A stretch of 64,000 nucleotides of DNA from positions 62,001-126,000 of the forward strand of contig NZ_JAATJB010000004.1 in the NCBI RefSeq assembly GCF_011927635.1, written 5' to 3'. Below the pieces are notes generated by a model. That model ran no database searches. It saw nothing but the letters and a program-made list of their open reading frames with translations, and had not been told where the DNA came from. This document shows, piece by piece, positions 9,705-19,993 of this stretch. The DNA is from Sphingomonas trueperi. GTDB lineage: Bacteria; Pseudomonadota; Alphaproteobacteria; Sphingomonadales; Sphingomonadaceae. How positions within the stretch are numbered: the first letter of the stretch is position 1; each line of letters starts with the position of its first letter. The position numbers were made by a program, and so were the translations under genes.

Positions 9705-10811
9705 ATGAGCGAGACCAAGGCGGGCCATGGCCCCTACACCTATGCCCAGGCGGGCGTTTCGATTGCGGCGGGCAATGCGCTGGTGCGCGCGATCGGCCCG
9801 CTTGCCCGTTCCACCCGGCGCGCCGGCGCGGACGCCGATCTGGGCGGCTTCGGCGGCATCTTCGACCTGAAGGCGGCGGGCTTTACCGATCCGCTGCTGG
9901 TCGCCGCGAACGACGGCGTCGGCACCAAGCTGAAGCTGGCGATCGAGCACAACCATCATGACGGCGTCGGCATCGACCTTGTCGCGATGTGCGCCAACGA
10001 TCTGATCGTCCAGGGCGCCGAGCCGCTGTTTTTCCTCGACTATTATGCAAGCGGCAAGCTCGACAATGCGGTTGCCGAGCGGGTGATCGCGTCGATCGCC
10101 GAAGGCTGCCGCCAGGCCGGCTGCGCGCTGATCGGCGGCGAGACCGCCGAGATGCCGGGCATGTACGCCGACGGCGACTATGACCTGGCGGGCTTCTGCG
10201 TCGGCGCGGTCGAGCGCGACCGGCTGCTCGACGGCAAGAAGATCGCGCCCGGCGACGTGCTGCTCGGCCTCGCCTCGAACGGCGTGCATTCGAACGGCTT
10301 CTCGCTGGTGCGGCGACTCGCGGCGGACAAGGGCTGGAAGCTCGATCGCCCGGCGCTGTTTGACCAGGAGCGGCTGCTGATCGACGCGCTGATGGCGCCG
10401 ACTCGCATCTATGTCGCCAGCCTGCTGCCGGAACTCCGCAAGGGCACGATCCACGGCCTCGCCCACATCACCGGCGGCGGCCTGCTCGAGAATGTCCCCC
10501 GCGTGCTGCCCGAGGGCACCCATGCCCGGATCGACGCCGATGCCTGGCCGCTGCCGCGGCTGATGGCGTTCCTGCAGGCGCAGGGGAATATCGAGCCCGA
10601 AGAGATGGCGCGTACCTTCAACTGCGGCATCGGCATGGTCGCGGTGGTCGCTGCCGACCAGGCCGAGGCGGTGTCGGCGGCGCTGACCGCGGCGGGCGAG
10701 ACCGTGTTCACCATCGGGACGATCGAAGCCGGCGAGCGCGGCTGCACCGTGGTCGGCGGCGACGAGACCTGGAGCGCGCGTGCGCCATGGAGCGCCACGC
10801 ACCATGGGTGA
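9705..10811 (+). CDS. purM: Phosphoribosylformylglycinamidine cyclo-ligase (AIR synthetase)
   Basis: ATP-dependent ring closure of FGAM to AIR, the fifth step of purine synthesis. 368 residues, slightly longer than E. coli PurM (345). Evidence: the N-terminal [55 protein letters not shown] and [12 protein letters not shown] blocks, and a C-terminal FNCGIGMV. The ATG at 9705 lies in the divergent promoter region shared with DUF2066. Its stop overlaps purN, so the pair is transcribed together. Confidence 0.96.
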   Translation: MSETKAGHGPYTYAQAGVSIAAGNALVRAIGPLARSTRRAGADADLGGFGGIFDLKAAGFTDPLLVAANDGVGTKLKLAIEHNHHDGVGIDLVAMCANDLIVQGAEPLFFLDYYASGKLDNAVAERVIASIAEGCRQAGCALIGGETAEMPGMYADGDYDLAGFCVGAVERDRLLDGKKIAPGDVLLGLASNGVHSNGFSLVRRLAADKGWKLDRPALFDQERLLIDALMAPTRIYVASLLPELRKGTIHGLAHITGGGLLENVPRVLPEGTHARIDADAWPLPRLMAFLQAQGNIEPEEMARTFNCGIGMVAVVAADQAEAVSAALTAAGETVFTIGTIEAGERGCTVVGGDETWSARAPWSATHHG

Positions 10812-11400
10812 GGCGTCTGCCGGCGCCTCAAGTCCGAAGAAGCGACTCGGCATCCTGATCTCGGGCCGCGGATCGAACATGGCCTCGCTGGTCGAGGCCG
10901 CCGCGGCGCCGGACTGCCCCTACACCGTCGCGCTGGTCGCCAGCGACAAGCCGGAAGCGGCCGGGCTCGCCTGGGCCGCCGAGCGCGGCGTGCCGACCTT
11001 CGCGCAGAGCCCCAAGGGCATGCCCAAGGCCGAGTACGAGGCGAAGATCGACGCCGCACTGCGCGCGGCAGGCGTCGAGGCGATCGCGCTTGCCGGCTAT
11101 ATGCGGCTGCTGTCCGACGATTTCGTCGCGCGCTGGCGCGGGCGGATCGTCAACATTCACCCCTCGCTGCTGCCCAAGTACAAGGGCCTCGATACCCACG
11201 CCCGCGCGATCGCGGCCGGCGACGCCGAGGCGGGCGCTTCGGTCCATATCGTCACCGAGGAACTCGACGGTGGCGAGGTGCTCGGCCAGGCGCGGGTCCC
11301 AATCCTCCCGGGCGACACCGCGGACAGCCTTGCCGCGCGCGTTCTGGCGGAGGAGCACAAACTCTACGCCAAAACGCTCGCCGACTGGCTCCGCGACTGA
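10804..11400 (+). CDS. purN: Phosphoribosylglycinamide formyltransferase
   Basis: Transfers the formyl group of 10-formyltetrahydrofolate to GAR in purine synthesis. About 198 residues. The N-terminal [12 protein letters not shown] loop, the catalytic [17 protein letters not shown] segment and the downstream [10 protein letters not shown] segment are all present. The ATG at 10804 overlaps the purM stop by eight bases; a GTG at 10780 would add eight residues before the conserved start and is less likely. Confidence 0.95.
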   Translation: MGEASAGASSPKKRLGILISGRGSNMASLVEAAAAPDCPYTVALVASDKPEAAGLAWAAERGVPTFAQSPKGMPKAEYEAKIDAALRAAGVEAIALAGYMRLLSDDFVARWRGRIVNIHPSLLPKYKGLDTHARAIAAGDAEAGASVHIVTEELDGGEVLGQARVPILPGDTADSLAARVLAEEHKLYAKTLADWLRD

Positions 11401-11461
11401 CACGCCGCGGATATTTGGCCGTCATCCCGCGTTCATCCTCGTTCATACCGAACAAGGGGAA

Positions 11462-11668
11462 ATGACCGACATGGCCAAGGACTCGGCGCTCACGCCGGAG
11501 GAAGAAGGCGGGATCGCCACCGCCGAACTCGGGCTCGTGCTGCTCGACGGCCCCAACGGCGTCGCCGTCGCGATGACCCCCGAGGCCGCCGAGGCCACCG
11601 GCCGCAGCCTGCTCGCCGCGGCCGAAGCGGCGGCAGGCCAGCGCGAACGGGGCGAAACGGGTTATTGA
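11462..11668 (+). CDS. Small acidic hypothetical protein
   Basis: A 68-residue protein with no recognised family, rich in Ala, Glu and Gly and predicted soluble (ELGLVLLDGPNGVAVAMTP in the middle, an Ala-rich helix after it). The initiator is preceded by AAGGGGAA, a reasonable ribosome-binding site; a second ATG at 11471 is possible. It lies between purN and the EEP hydrolase. Third-position GC is high, as in neighbouring genes, which supports coding. Confidence 0.65.
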   Translation: MTDMAKDSALTPEEEGGIATAELGLVLLDGPNGVAVAMTPEAAEATGRSLLAAAEAAAGQRERGETGY

Positions 11669-11709
11669 GACTTGTGCTGCCATAGTGCCCGCGCCGATAA
11701 GGGGCGCGG

Positions 11710-12402
11710 ATGATCAAGGTCGCCAGCTATAACATGCGGAAGTCGATCGGCACCGACCGACGACGCCGACCGGAGAGGACGCTCGAGGTTCTGCTCGAGG
11801 TCGACGCCGACGTGATCGCCTTGCAGGAGGCCGATCGCCGCTTCGGCGCGCGCGAGGCGGTGCTCACCCAAAGCCTGCTCGCCGAGCACAGCCCTTGGAA
11901 GCCGGTGCAATTCGGCATGCGCGCGCGATCGATGGGCTGGCACGGCAACGCGCTGCTGGTCCGCAAGGAAGCCGAGATCCTCGGCTGCGCGGCACTCCAT
12001 CTGCCGACGCTGGAGCCGCGCGGCGCGGTGATGGCCGACCTCCGCATCCAGGGACAGAAGCTGCGCGTCCTCGGCATGCACCTCGATCTGTCCGGCCTGT
12101 GGCGCCGGCGCCAGGCGCATGCGATCCTCACCCAGCTGGCGGACCTCCCGCCGATGCCGACGGTGATGATGGGCGATCTCAACGAATGGAGCGCCGAGCG
12201 CGGCTGCCTGCGCGATTTCGCCCAGCATTTCGCCTTCGCCGCCACCGGCAAGAGCTTCCACGCGCGCCGCCCGATGGCGCGACTCGACCGGATCATGGCC
12301 TCGCCCGAACTGGCGTTCGGCGATGCCGGCGTGCACCACAGCCTGGCGGCGCGCACCGCCTCCGACCACCTCCCCGTCTGGGCGGAGGTGCGGCACCGCT
12401 GA
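11710..12402 (+). CDS. Endonuclease/exonuclease/phosphatase (EEP) fold hydrolase
   Basis: A 230-residue metal-dependent phosphoesterase of the DNase I-like superfamily. Family motifs are in order: SYNMRKSIG near the N-terminus, the catalytic Glu in ALQEADRRFG (about residue 39), GDLNEWS (about 157) and the terminal SDHLPVWAEV. No signal peptide is visible, so it is probably cytoplasmic. Substrate cannot be read: members cleave DNA, phosphoinositides, sphingomyelin or cardiolipin. Its stop codon shares one base with the ATG of the patatin gene, which makes a lipid phosphodiester substrate a fair guess. Confidence 0.82.
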   Translation: MIKVASYNMRKSIGTDRRRRPERTLEVLLEVDADVIALQEADRRFGAREAVLTQSLLAEHSPWKPVQFGMRARSMGWHGNALLVRKEAEILGCAALHLPTLEPRGAVMADLRIQGQKLRVLGMHLDLSGLWRRRQAHAILTQLADLPPMPTVMMGDLNEWSAERGCLRDFAQHFAFAATGKSFHARRPMARLDRIMASPELAFGDAGVHHSLAARTASDHLPVWAEVRHR

Positions 12403-14678
12403 TGCAGGAGACGCAGGAAAAGGAACTGCGGCTGGCGCTGGTCTGCTATGGCGGGATCAGCCTGGCGGTGTACATGCACGGCATCACCAAGGAGGTGTGG
12501 CACCTCGCCCGCGCGAGCTGCGCCGAGCGCGAGGGGACGCCGCTCCACAGCGTCTATCGCGCGCTCATCGAGGACATTCGCGAGCGCAGCGGGCTCAACC
12601 TGCGCGTGCTGGTCGACATCCTGTCGGGTGCCAGTGCCGGCGGGATCAACGCGGTGTTCCTCGCGCAGGCGATCGCCACCGGCCAGTCGCTCGACCCGCT
12701 GACGGCGATGTGGCTCGACCATGCCGATGTCGACGCGCTGCTGGCGCCGAGCCAGGGGCCGTCGCACCGCTTCGCCAAGATCTGGGCCAAGCCGATCGCC
12801 TGGATGCTCTCCAACCGCGAGCATGGCGTCGAGGAAACGGTGGAGGCCGGGGCACGCGCTGAGGTGCGCGAAAAGCTCGAACGCTTCGTTCGCTCGCGCT
12901 GGTTCGAGCCGCCCTTCGGCGGCGAGCAATTGCTCAAGACGCTGCTCGCCGCCTTTGACAAGATGGCCCGGGGCCCCGCCGAGCGCCGGCTGCTGCCCGA
13001 AGGCCAGCCGCTCGACCTGTTCGTCACCGCCACCGATTTTCGCGGCCATGCCGAGACGCTGCGGCTCAACACGCCCCCGGAAGTGGTGGAGACCGAGCAT
13101 CGCCTCGTCTTCAGCTTCACCGATCACGGCCGCGGTACCGGCATCGCCCATCCCGCCGCGCTGGGCTTTGCCGCCCGCGCGACCTCCAGCTTCCCCGGTG
13201 CCTTCCCGCCGCTGATGGTGGAGGAGCTCGACAAGGTGCTCGCCGATCGCGGCGAGGCCTGGGCGGGACGCGACGCTTTCCTGCAGCGCGCGCTGCCCGA
13301 GCAATGGGCGGAGAGCCGCGCCGAGAAAGCCGTGCTGATCGACGGATCGGTGCTGGCCAACGCGCCGTTCGGGCCGGCGATGGACGCGCTGCGCGAGCGC
13401 CCTGCCCGCCGCCAGGTCGACCGGCGCTTCGTCTTCCTCGATCCCACGCCCGACATGCGGTTCGACTTCTACGGGCCACGCCGCGAGCGCCCGGGCTTCT
13501 TCTCGACGCTGATCGGCGCGCTGTCGGAACTGCCGCGCAAGCAGCCGATCCGTGACAATCTCGATGTGATCGCCGCCCGCTCGGACCGGATCGAGCGGAT
13601 GCTCGCGATCGTCTCCGAGATCCGCGCCGAGGTGGAGGCGCAGGTCGAGTCGCTGTTCGGCTATACGCTGTGGCTCGATTACCCGACGCCCAAGCGGCTC
13701 GCTGCGTGGCGCAAGCGCGCGCAGGTCGCTGCCGCGGCGAAGGCGGGCTACGGCCATACCGCCTATGCGCTGCTCAAGGTCGACGGCGCGATCGACCGGA
13801 CCGCGCGCCTGCTCCAGGCGCTTGCCGGACAGCAGGACGGATCGCGGCTCCGCTCGCTCGGACGCCGGCTGCGCGAAACGGTGCGGACGCGCGGGGCCGA
13901 CCGCTTCGGCGCGTCGCTGCCCGGCGGCGCCTCGCCCGAAGCACTCGACTTCCTGCGCGGCCACGACCTCGGCTTCCGCATCCGCCGCCTGCGACTGCTC
14001 GCCCGGCGACTCGCCGAACTCGAGCAGTCCGCCCCGCGGGGCGCGATGCGGCCGATGCGGGACGCGATCTACGGCGCGCTCGCCGCCTATCTCGAGCTCA
14101 AGCGCTCGGACACCTTCGCCGATCTCCAGGACAAGCTGGCGGGCGATCCCGCCATGGTGCTCGACACGCTTGCCGAGCGCATGCAGCTCCGCGCGCTCGA
14201 CCGGCAGACTGATGAGGTGCTCTCCGCCGGGTTCAGCGCGCTGTCGAAGGAGCTGCGGCGGCCGATGCTGCTCGCCTATCTCGGCTTCCCCTTCTTCGAC
14301 ATCGCGACGCTGCCGCTGCTCCAGGGCGAAGGCATGGACGAGTTCGACCCGATCCGCGTCGACCGGATCTCACCCGAGGACGCCAAGGCGATCCGCACCG
14401 GCGGCGTCGCGGCGATGCTCAAGGGCAACCAGTTCAACAATTTCGGCGCGTTCTTCAGCCGCGCGTACCGCGAAAACGACTATCTCTGGGGTCGCCTCAA
14501 CGGCGCCGACCGGCTGATCGACATCGTGCTGTCCACGCTCGACCGGGAAGCGCGCCCCGATGCCGAGCAGATCGCCACCCTCAAGCGCCGCGCCTTCCAC
14601 GCGATCCTCGACGAGGAGGCCCCCGCCCTCACCGCAATCCCCGGGCTGATCGCCGAACTGCGCGCCGAAATCGGCTGA
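12402..14678 (+). CDS. Patatin-like phospholipase with DUF3376-type C-terminus
   Basis: A large (758-residue) patatin-family acyl hydrolase. The oxyanion-hole glycine run is YGGISLAVYMHG near residue 13, the nucleophile elbow is the GxSxG in LSGASAGGINAVF near 70-80, and the dyad Asp is in LIDGSVLANAPF near 313, where the usual DGG reads DGS. The remaining 400 residues, rich in Arg and helical, fit the DUF3376 extension. No signal peptide. Translation is coupled to the upstream EEP hydrolase by a one-base stop/start overlap. Activity on phospholipid is inferred from the family. Confidence 0.85.
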   Translation: MQETQEKELRLALVCYGGISLAVYMHGITKEVWHLARASCAEREGTPLHSVYRALIEDIRERSGLNLRVLVDILSGASAGGINAVFLAQAIATGQSLDPLTAMWLDHADVDALLAPSQGPSHRFAKIWAKPIAWMLSNREHGVEETVEAGARAEVREKLERFVRSRWFEPPFGGEQLLKTLLAAFDKMARGPAERRLLPEGQPLDLFVTATDFRGHAETLRLNTPPEVVETEHRLVFSFTDHGRGTGIAHPAALGFAARATSSFPGAFPPLMVEELDKVLADRGEAWAGRDAFLQRALPEQWAESRAEKAVLIDGSVLANAPFGPAMDALRERPARRQVDRRFVFLDPTPDMRFDFYGPRRERPGFFSTLIGALSELPRKQPIRDNLDVIAARSDRIERMLAIVSEIRAEVEAQVESLFGYTLWLDYPTPKRLAAWRKRAQVAAAAKAGYGHTAYALLKVDGAIDRTARLLQALAGQQDGSRLRSLGRRLRETVRTRGADRFGASLPGGASPEALDFLRGHDLGFRIRRLRLLARRLAELEQSAPRGAMRPMRDAIYGALAAYLELKRSDTFADLQDKLAGDPAMVLDTLAERMQLRALDRQTDEVLSAGFSALSKELRRPMLLAYLGFPFFDIATLPLLQGEGMDEFDPIRVDRISPEDAKAIRTGGVAAMLKGNQFNNFGAFFSRAYRENDYLWGRLNGADRLIDIVLSTLDREARPDAEQIATLKRRAFHAILDEEAPALTAIPGLIAELRAEIG

Positions 14679-14741
14679 GCCTTGGCAAGCGGGCCCCCTC
14701 GGGCCTAGAAGGCGCGCAGGGTTTGCCAGGAAGGGAGCGGA

Positions 14742-15065
14742 ATGCGGTTTCTGAAGGTGCTGTTGTGGCTCCTGCTCGGCGGCGTGATCGCCGGGTTCGT
14801 GATCTACAATGGCGAGCAGCGCGTGAGCATCCAGCTCTGGGGCGGTCTCGTCGCCGATATCAGCCTGCCGCTCTTGCTGATCGTCGTGTTCCTCGCCGGC
14901 TTCCTGCCGATGCTGATCGCCTATCAGACGCTGCGCTGGCGGATGCGGCAGCGCTTCGCCGGGCTGGAGCGCGCGCTCGCCGACCTGCGCGCCATCCCCG
15001 CCACCCCCGCCCCGCGCTTCGAGCCGGTTGCCGAGCCCGTCGCCATCGAGGAGCCGCGCGCATGA
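14742..15065 (+). CDS. LapA-domain (DUF1049) inner-membrane protein
   Basis: A 107-residue protein with two hydrophobic segments (about 5-22 and 43-63), a basic helix (RWRMRQRF) and a Pro/Glu-rich tail, the plan of lipopolysaccharide-assembly protein A domains. E. coli LapA works with LapB to control LpxC turnover, but no lapB is nearby here. Its stop overlaps the pyrF ATG by four bases (ATGA), an arrangement seen in other proteobacteria. The start has GGAAGGGAGCGGA immediately upstream, a strong ribosome-binding site. Confidence 0.8.
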   Translation: MRFLKVLLWLLLGGVIAGFVIYNGEQRVSIQLWGGLVADISLPLLLIVVFLAGFLPMLIAYQTLRWRMRQRFAGLERALADLRAIPATPAPRFEPVAEPVAIEEPRA

Positions 15066-15736
15066 GCAGCCGCATCTATGTCGCGCTCGACACGCCCGAG
15101 CTGGAAAAGGCCAAGGCGCTCGCCCAGAAGGTCCGCCACCATGTCGGCGGGATCAAGCTGGGCCTTGAATTCTTCATGGCGAACGGCCGCCACGGCGTGC
15201 ACGAGATGGCCGAGATCGGCGTGCCGATCTTCCTCGACCTCAAGTTTCACGACATTCCCAACACCGTCGCCAAGGCGATCCAGGCGCTGCGGCCGCTCAA
15301 TCCGGCGATCCTGACGGTGCATGCCGCCGGCGGCCGGGCGATGCTGGAGGACGCCAAGGCGGCCGCGCCCGAGGGCACCAAGGTCGTCGCGGTTACGATG
15401 CTGACCAGCCTCGACGGCAACGACATGACGTCGATCGGCCTCAAGCCCGATCCGCACGAGCAGGTGATGCGGCTGGCCGAGCTCGCCCGCTCGGCGGGTG
15501 TCGACGGCATCGTCTGCTCGGGCGAAGAGGTGAAGGCGGCGCATGCGGCGTGGAAGGACGGCTTCTTCGTCGTCCCCGGCGTGCGCCCGGCCGATGCGCA
15601 TGTCGGCGACCAGAAGCGCGTGGTCACGCCGCGCAGCGCGGTCAATGCCGGGGCGTCGATCCTGGTGATCGGCCGGCCGATTACCCAGGCCGAGGATCCG
15701 GACGCAGCAGCGCGGGCGATCGCGGCGACCTTGTAA
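15062..15736 (+). CDS. pyrF: Orotidine 5'-phosphate decarboxylase
   Basis: Last step of UMP synthesis: decarboxylation of OMP. 224 residues, typical. IYVALDTPELEKA opens the barrel, FLDLKFHDIPNTVAKA carries the catalytic Asp-Lys-Asp array (DxKxxD), and VTPRSAVNAGASILVIGRPI near the end is the phosphate-binding region. The ATG at 15062 overlaps the LapA-domain gene, so the two are co-translated. Confidence 0.96.
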   Translation: MSSRIYVALDTPELEKAKALAQKVRHHVGGIKLGLEFFMANGRHGVHEMAEIGVPIFLDLKFHDIPNTVAKAIQALRPLNPAILTVHAAGGRAMLEDAKAAAPEGTKVVAVTMLTSLDGNDMTSIGLKPDPHEQVMRLAELARSAGVDGIVCSGEEVKAAHAAWKDGFFVVPGVRPADAHVGDQKRVVTPRSAVNAGASILVIGRPITQAEDPDAAARAIAATL

Positions 15737-15738
15737 CT

Positions 15739-15801
15739 CGCCGCAAGGCCCCCCTCACCCTCCCCACTGCCTCCGGCAGCGGGTCCCCTCCCTCCCCCAA
15801 G
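15739..15801 (+). other. Polypyrimidine intergenic tract
   Basis: C- and CT-rich spacer between pyrF and the GNAT gene, with a small inverted repeat around CTGCCTCCGGCAG. It resembles a decayed half of the CTCCCC-type repeat at 19869-19983, but the second half is not recognisable. Confidence 0.3.
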
Positions 15802-15807
15802 GGGACC

Positions 15808-16314
15808 ATGGCTCCTACCATCCGCCCCGCCACCACTGCCGACCTGCCGGCGATCCACCCCGTGATCGAGCGCGCCTATCGCGGCGAAACCGCCCGCCAG
15901 GGCTGGACGCACGAGGCCGACCTGATCGAGGGCCCGCGCACCGATCTGCCGACCCTCAACGCCATCGTCGAAGATCCGGCGCAGGTGCTGCTCGGCGCCT
16001 GGGAAGGTGAGACTGCGATCGGCTGCGTCAACGTCGCGAACCGGGGCGGCGGGACGGCCTATCTGGGCCTGCTCTGCATCGATCCGCTGCGCCAGGACGC
16101 GGGGCTCGGCCGCCAGCTGATCGCCGCCGCCGAGGCGCATGCCCGCACCGTCCTTGACTGCACGCGGATGGAGATGACGGTGATCGAGCAACGCCGCAAG
16201 CTGATCGATTACTATGTGCGCCGCGGCTATGCCGAAACCGGCGCGCGCTGCGACTTCCCGATCCCGCTGGATCCGCCGCTGTTCATGACGGTGCTGGCCA
16301 AGAAGCTGGTCTAG
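15808..16314 (+). CDS. GNAT family N-acetyltransferase
   Basis: A 168-residue acetyltransferase of the GNAT fold. The N-terminal IRPATTADLPAIHPVIERAY strand-helix, the central beta-bulge YLGLLCIDPLRQDAGLGRQLI (acetyl-CoA pyrophosphate loop of the Q/RxxGxG/A type, here RQDAGLG) and a C-terminal DYYVRRGYAETG are clear. The acceptor cannot be told. The ATG follows a C-rich spacer with no good ribosome-binding site apart from AAGGGGACC directly before it. Confidence 0.85.
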   Translation: MAPTIRPATTADLPAIHPVIERAYRGETARQGWTHEADLIEGPRTDLPTLNAIVEDPAQVLLGAWEGETAIGCVNVANRGGGTAYLGLLCIDPLRQDAGLGRQLIAAAEAHARTVLDCTRMEMTVIEQRRKLIDYYVRRGYAETGARCDFPIPLDPPLFMTVLAKKLV

Positions 16315-16330
16315 CGCCTACAGGGCAGCG

Positions 16331-16965
16331 ATGCCCGCAACCGCGAAAATCTGTGGCCTGTCCACGCTCGAGACGCTCGACGCCGCCGTAGCCGATGGGG
16401 CCAGTCATATCGGCTTCGTCTTCTTCCCGCCCAGCCCGCGCCACCTGAGCCTCGACAAGGCGCAGGGCCTTGCCGCGCGCGTGCCGGGGCATGTCGCCCG
16501 CGTCGGCGTGTTCGTCGATCCCGACGATGCGCTGCTCGACGCGGCGATTGCCGCCGGGCGGCTGGACGTGATCCAGCTCCACAAGGTCAGCCCCGAGCGC
16601 GCCGCCGCCGTGAAGGCGCGCACCGGCCGCGAGACCTGGGCCGCGCTCGCGGTGAAGACCCGCGCCGATCTCGTCCCCGCCGCTGCCTTTCGCGGCGCCG
16701 CCGACCGGCTGCTCTACGACGCCAAGGCCCCCGAAGGCGCCAAGGTCCCCGGCGGCACCGGCCTGCGCTTCGACTGGACCCTGCTCGACGGCTTCACCCA
16801 TCCCCTGCCCTGGATCCTCTCCGGCGGGCTCGACGCGGGCAATGTAATCGAGGCGATCCGCGTCACCGGTGCCCGTGTCGTGGATGTCTCTTCGGGCATC
16901 GAGGCCGCGCCGGGCATCAAGGATGTGGACAAGATCGCCGCATTCCTTAAAGCCGTGGCCCGATC

Positions 16966-16969
<4 letters not shown>
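16331..16969 (+). CDS. trpF: Phosphoribosylanthranilate isomerase
   Basis: Amadori rearrangement of PRA to CdRP in tryptophan synthesis. 212 residues. [14 protein letters not shown] at the N-terminus includes the catalytic Cys, [13 protein letters not shown] follows, and [16 protein letters not shown] plus [16 protein letters not shown] form the phosphate site with the catalytic Asp. First gene of trpF-trpB-trpA-accD; its stop overlaps trpB by four bases. No leader peptide or attenuator is seen in the 16 bases after the GNAT gene. Confidence 0.95.
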
Positions 16970-18191
<1,222 letters not shown>

Positions 18192-18195
<4 letters not shown>

Positions 18196-19004
18196 CCCGG
18201 CTCGCCAACGCCTTTGCCCGCGCCGCCGATCAGGGTCGCGCCGCGCTGGTGACCTTCGTCACCGCCGGCGATCCGACGCCGGGCGCGACCGCGGCGATCC
18301 TCGACGCGCTCGTCGCGGGCGGCGCCGACGTGATCGAGCTCGGCATGCCGTTCACCGATCCGATGGCGGACGGCCCGGCGATCCAGGCGGCGAACCTGCG
18401 CAGCCTCGCCGCCGGCACCACCACGGCGGACGTGCTCGCCGTCGCCGCCGCGTTCCGCGCGCGCCATCCGGACGTGCCGCTGGTGCTGATGGGCTATGCC
18501 AACCCGATGACGCGCCGCGGGCCCGAATGGTTCGCCAATGCCGCCCGCGACGCCGGCGTCGACGGTGCGATCTGCGTCGACATTCCCGCCGAGGAAGACG
18601 ACAGCCTGGGCGAAGCGCTCCGCGCCGCCGGGCTCGGCAATGTTCGCCTCGCCACGCCCACCACCGATGCGGTACGGCTGCCGGCGGTGCTGGAGGGCGC
18701 CTCGGGGTTCCTCTATTATGTCTCGGTCGCCGGGATCACCGGGCTGCAGCAGGCCGCCACGGCCTCGATCGAAGCAGCGGTCGCCCGCCTCAAGGCCGCG
18801 ACCGACCTGCCGATCGCGGTGGGCTTCGGCGTCCGCACTCCCGAACAGGCCGCCGCCATCGGCCGCGTTGCCGATGGGGTCGTCGTGGGCAGCGCGATCG
18901 TCGAGCTGGTCGGCCGCCACGGCGCGGATGCGGCGGAGCCCGTCCGTGCCTATATCGCTACGCTGAAGACGGCGCTGGTCGCCGCACGCAAGGAAGTCGC
19001 ATGA
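18192..19004 (+). CDS. trpA: Tryptophan synthase alpha subunit
   Basis: Cleaves indoleglycerol phosphate and passes indole to TrpB. 270 residues from a GTG that overlaps the trpB stop (GTGA). The catalytic Glu lies in [20 protein letters not shown] and the catalytic Asp in [20 protein letters not shown] and GFGVRTPEQ are further family blocks. Its stop overlaps the accD ATG by four bases. Confidence 0.96.
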
Positions 19005-19861
19005 GCTGGATTACGCGCGTCCGCAACGCGCTCGCCTATGTCACCACCCGTGGCGAGGAGAGCCCCGACAATCTCTGGCACAAGTGCAAGGGATGCGGAC
19101 AGATGGTCTTCATGAAGGAATTCGAGGAGAACCAGAATGTCTGCCCGCATTGCGATTTCCACGATCGCATCGGCGCGACCAAGCGGTTCGAGCAGCTGTT
19201 CGACGAGGGCAAGTTCACCCTGCTGCCCAGCCCCAAGGTCGCCGAGGACCCGCTGAAGTTCCGCGACTCCAAGCCCTATACGGCACGGATCAAGGCAGCG
19301 CGGGCGAGCACCGGTGAGCAGGACGCGTTCCAGAACGCCAGCGGCACGATCCACGGCCACAAGGCGGTGATCGGCGTGCAGGACTTCGCCTTCATGGGCG
19401 GATCGATGGGCCAGGCGGTGGGCGAGGCGTTCATCGCCGGCGTCGAAACCGCGATTGCCGCGCGGGCGCCCTATATCGTCTTCACCGCCTCGGGCGGCGC
19501 GCGCATGCAGGAGGGCATTCTCAGCCTGATGCAGATGCCGCGCACCACCGTGGCGATCGAGATGCTCCACGATGCGGGCCTGCCCTATATCGTCGTGCTG
19601 ACCGATCCGACCTCGGGCGGCGTGATGGCCGCCTATGCGATGCTGGGCGACGTCCAGATCGCCGAGCCGGGCGCGACGCTCGCCTTCACCGGTCGCCGCG
19701 TGATCGAGAACACGATCCGCGAGAAGCTGCCCGACGACTTCCAGACCAGCGAATATTATCGCGACCACGGCCTGGTCGACATGGTGACGCACCGCCGCGA
19801 CCTGCGCGACACGCTCGGCCAGCTGATCGGCCTGCTCTGCGAGGCCCGCGCGGCGGCGTAA
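19001..19861 (+). CDS. accD: Acetyl-CoA carboxylase carboxyltransferase beta subunit
   Basis: Beta half of the carboxyltransferase that makes malonyl-CoA for fatty-acid synthesis. 286 residues. An N-terminal zinc ribbon (Cys 29, 32, 48 and 51) is followed by the crotonase-like fold with SGGARMQEG and [16 protein letters not shown]. The partner accA is not in the window. Placement after trpA and before folC is common in alphaproteobacteria. A nested inverted repeat lies directly after the stop. Confidence 0.96.
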   Translation: MSWITRVRNALAYVTTRGEESPDNLWHKCKGCGQMVFMKEFEENQNVCPHCDFHDRIGATKRFEQLFDEGKFTLLPSPKVAEDPLKFRDSKPYTARIKAARASTGEQDAFQNASGTIHGHKAVIGVQDFAFMGGSMGQAVGEAFIAGVETAIAARAPYIVFTASGGARMQEGILSLMQMPRTTVAIEMLHDAGLPYIVVLTDPTSGGVMAAYAMLGDVQIAEPGATLAFTGRRVIENTIREKLPDDFQTSEYYRDHGLVDMVTHRRDLRDTLGQLIGLLCEARAAA

Positions 19862-19868
19862 TCCTGCC

Positions 19869-19983
19869 TAAGCCCCTCCCCCTCGGGGGAGGGGTTTGGG
19901 GTGGGGCCGTGTCTCACCGAGACTAATGTTCGTTCTGGAATCCCTCCACCCCAACCCCTCCTCAAACGAGGAGGGGCTGAGTT
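19869..19983. repeat. Nested CTCCCC-type inverted repeat
   Basis: Two imperfect inverted halves of about 38 bp (left beginning AGCCCCTCCCC, right ending GAGGAGGGGCT), each of which can fold on itself, flank a centre with a small GTCTC/GAGAC hairpin. It fills the whole gap between accD and folC. It may act as a transcript-processing or termination structure, but lacks a T-run. Confidence 0.6.
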
Positions 19984-19993
19984 CATAAGCGAC

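Noticed and set aside
11727..13964. 745-codon minus-strand frame opposite the EEP and patatin genes
   Set aside because: Shadow of the patatin gene; no start context or known motif, and the opposite strand has intact catalytic motifs.
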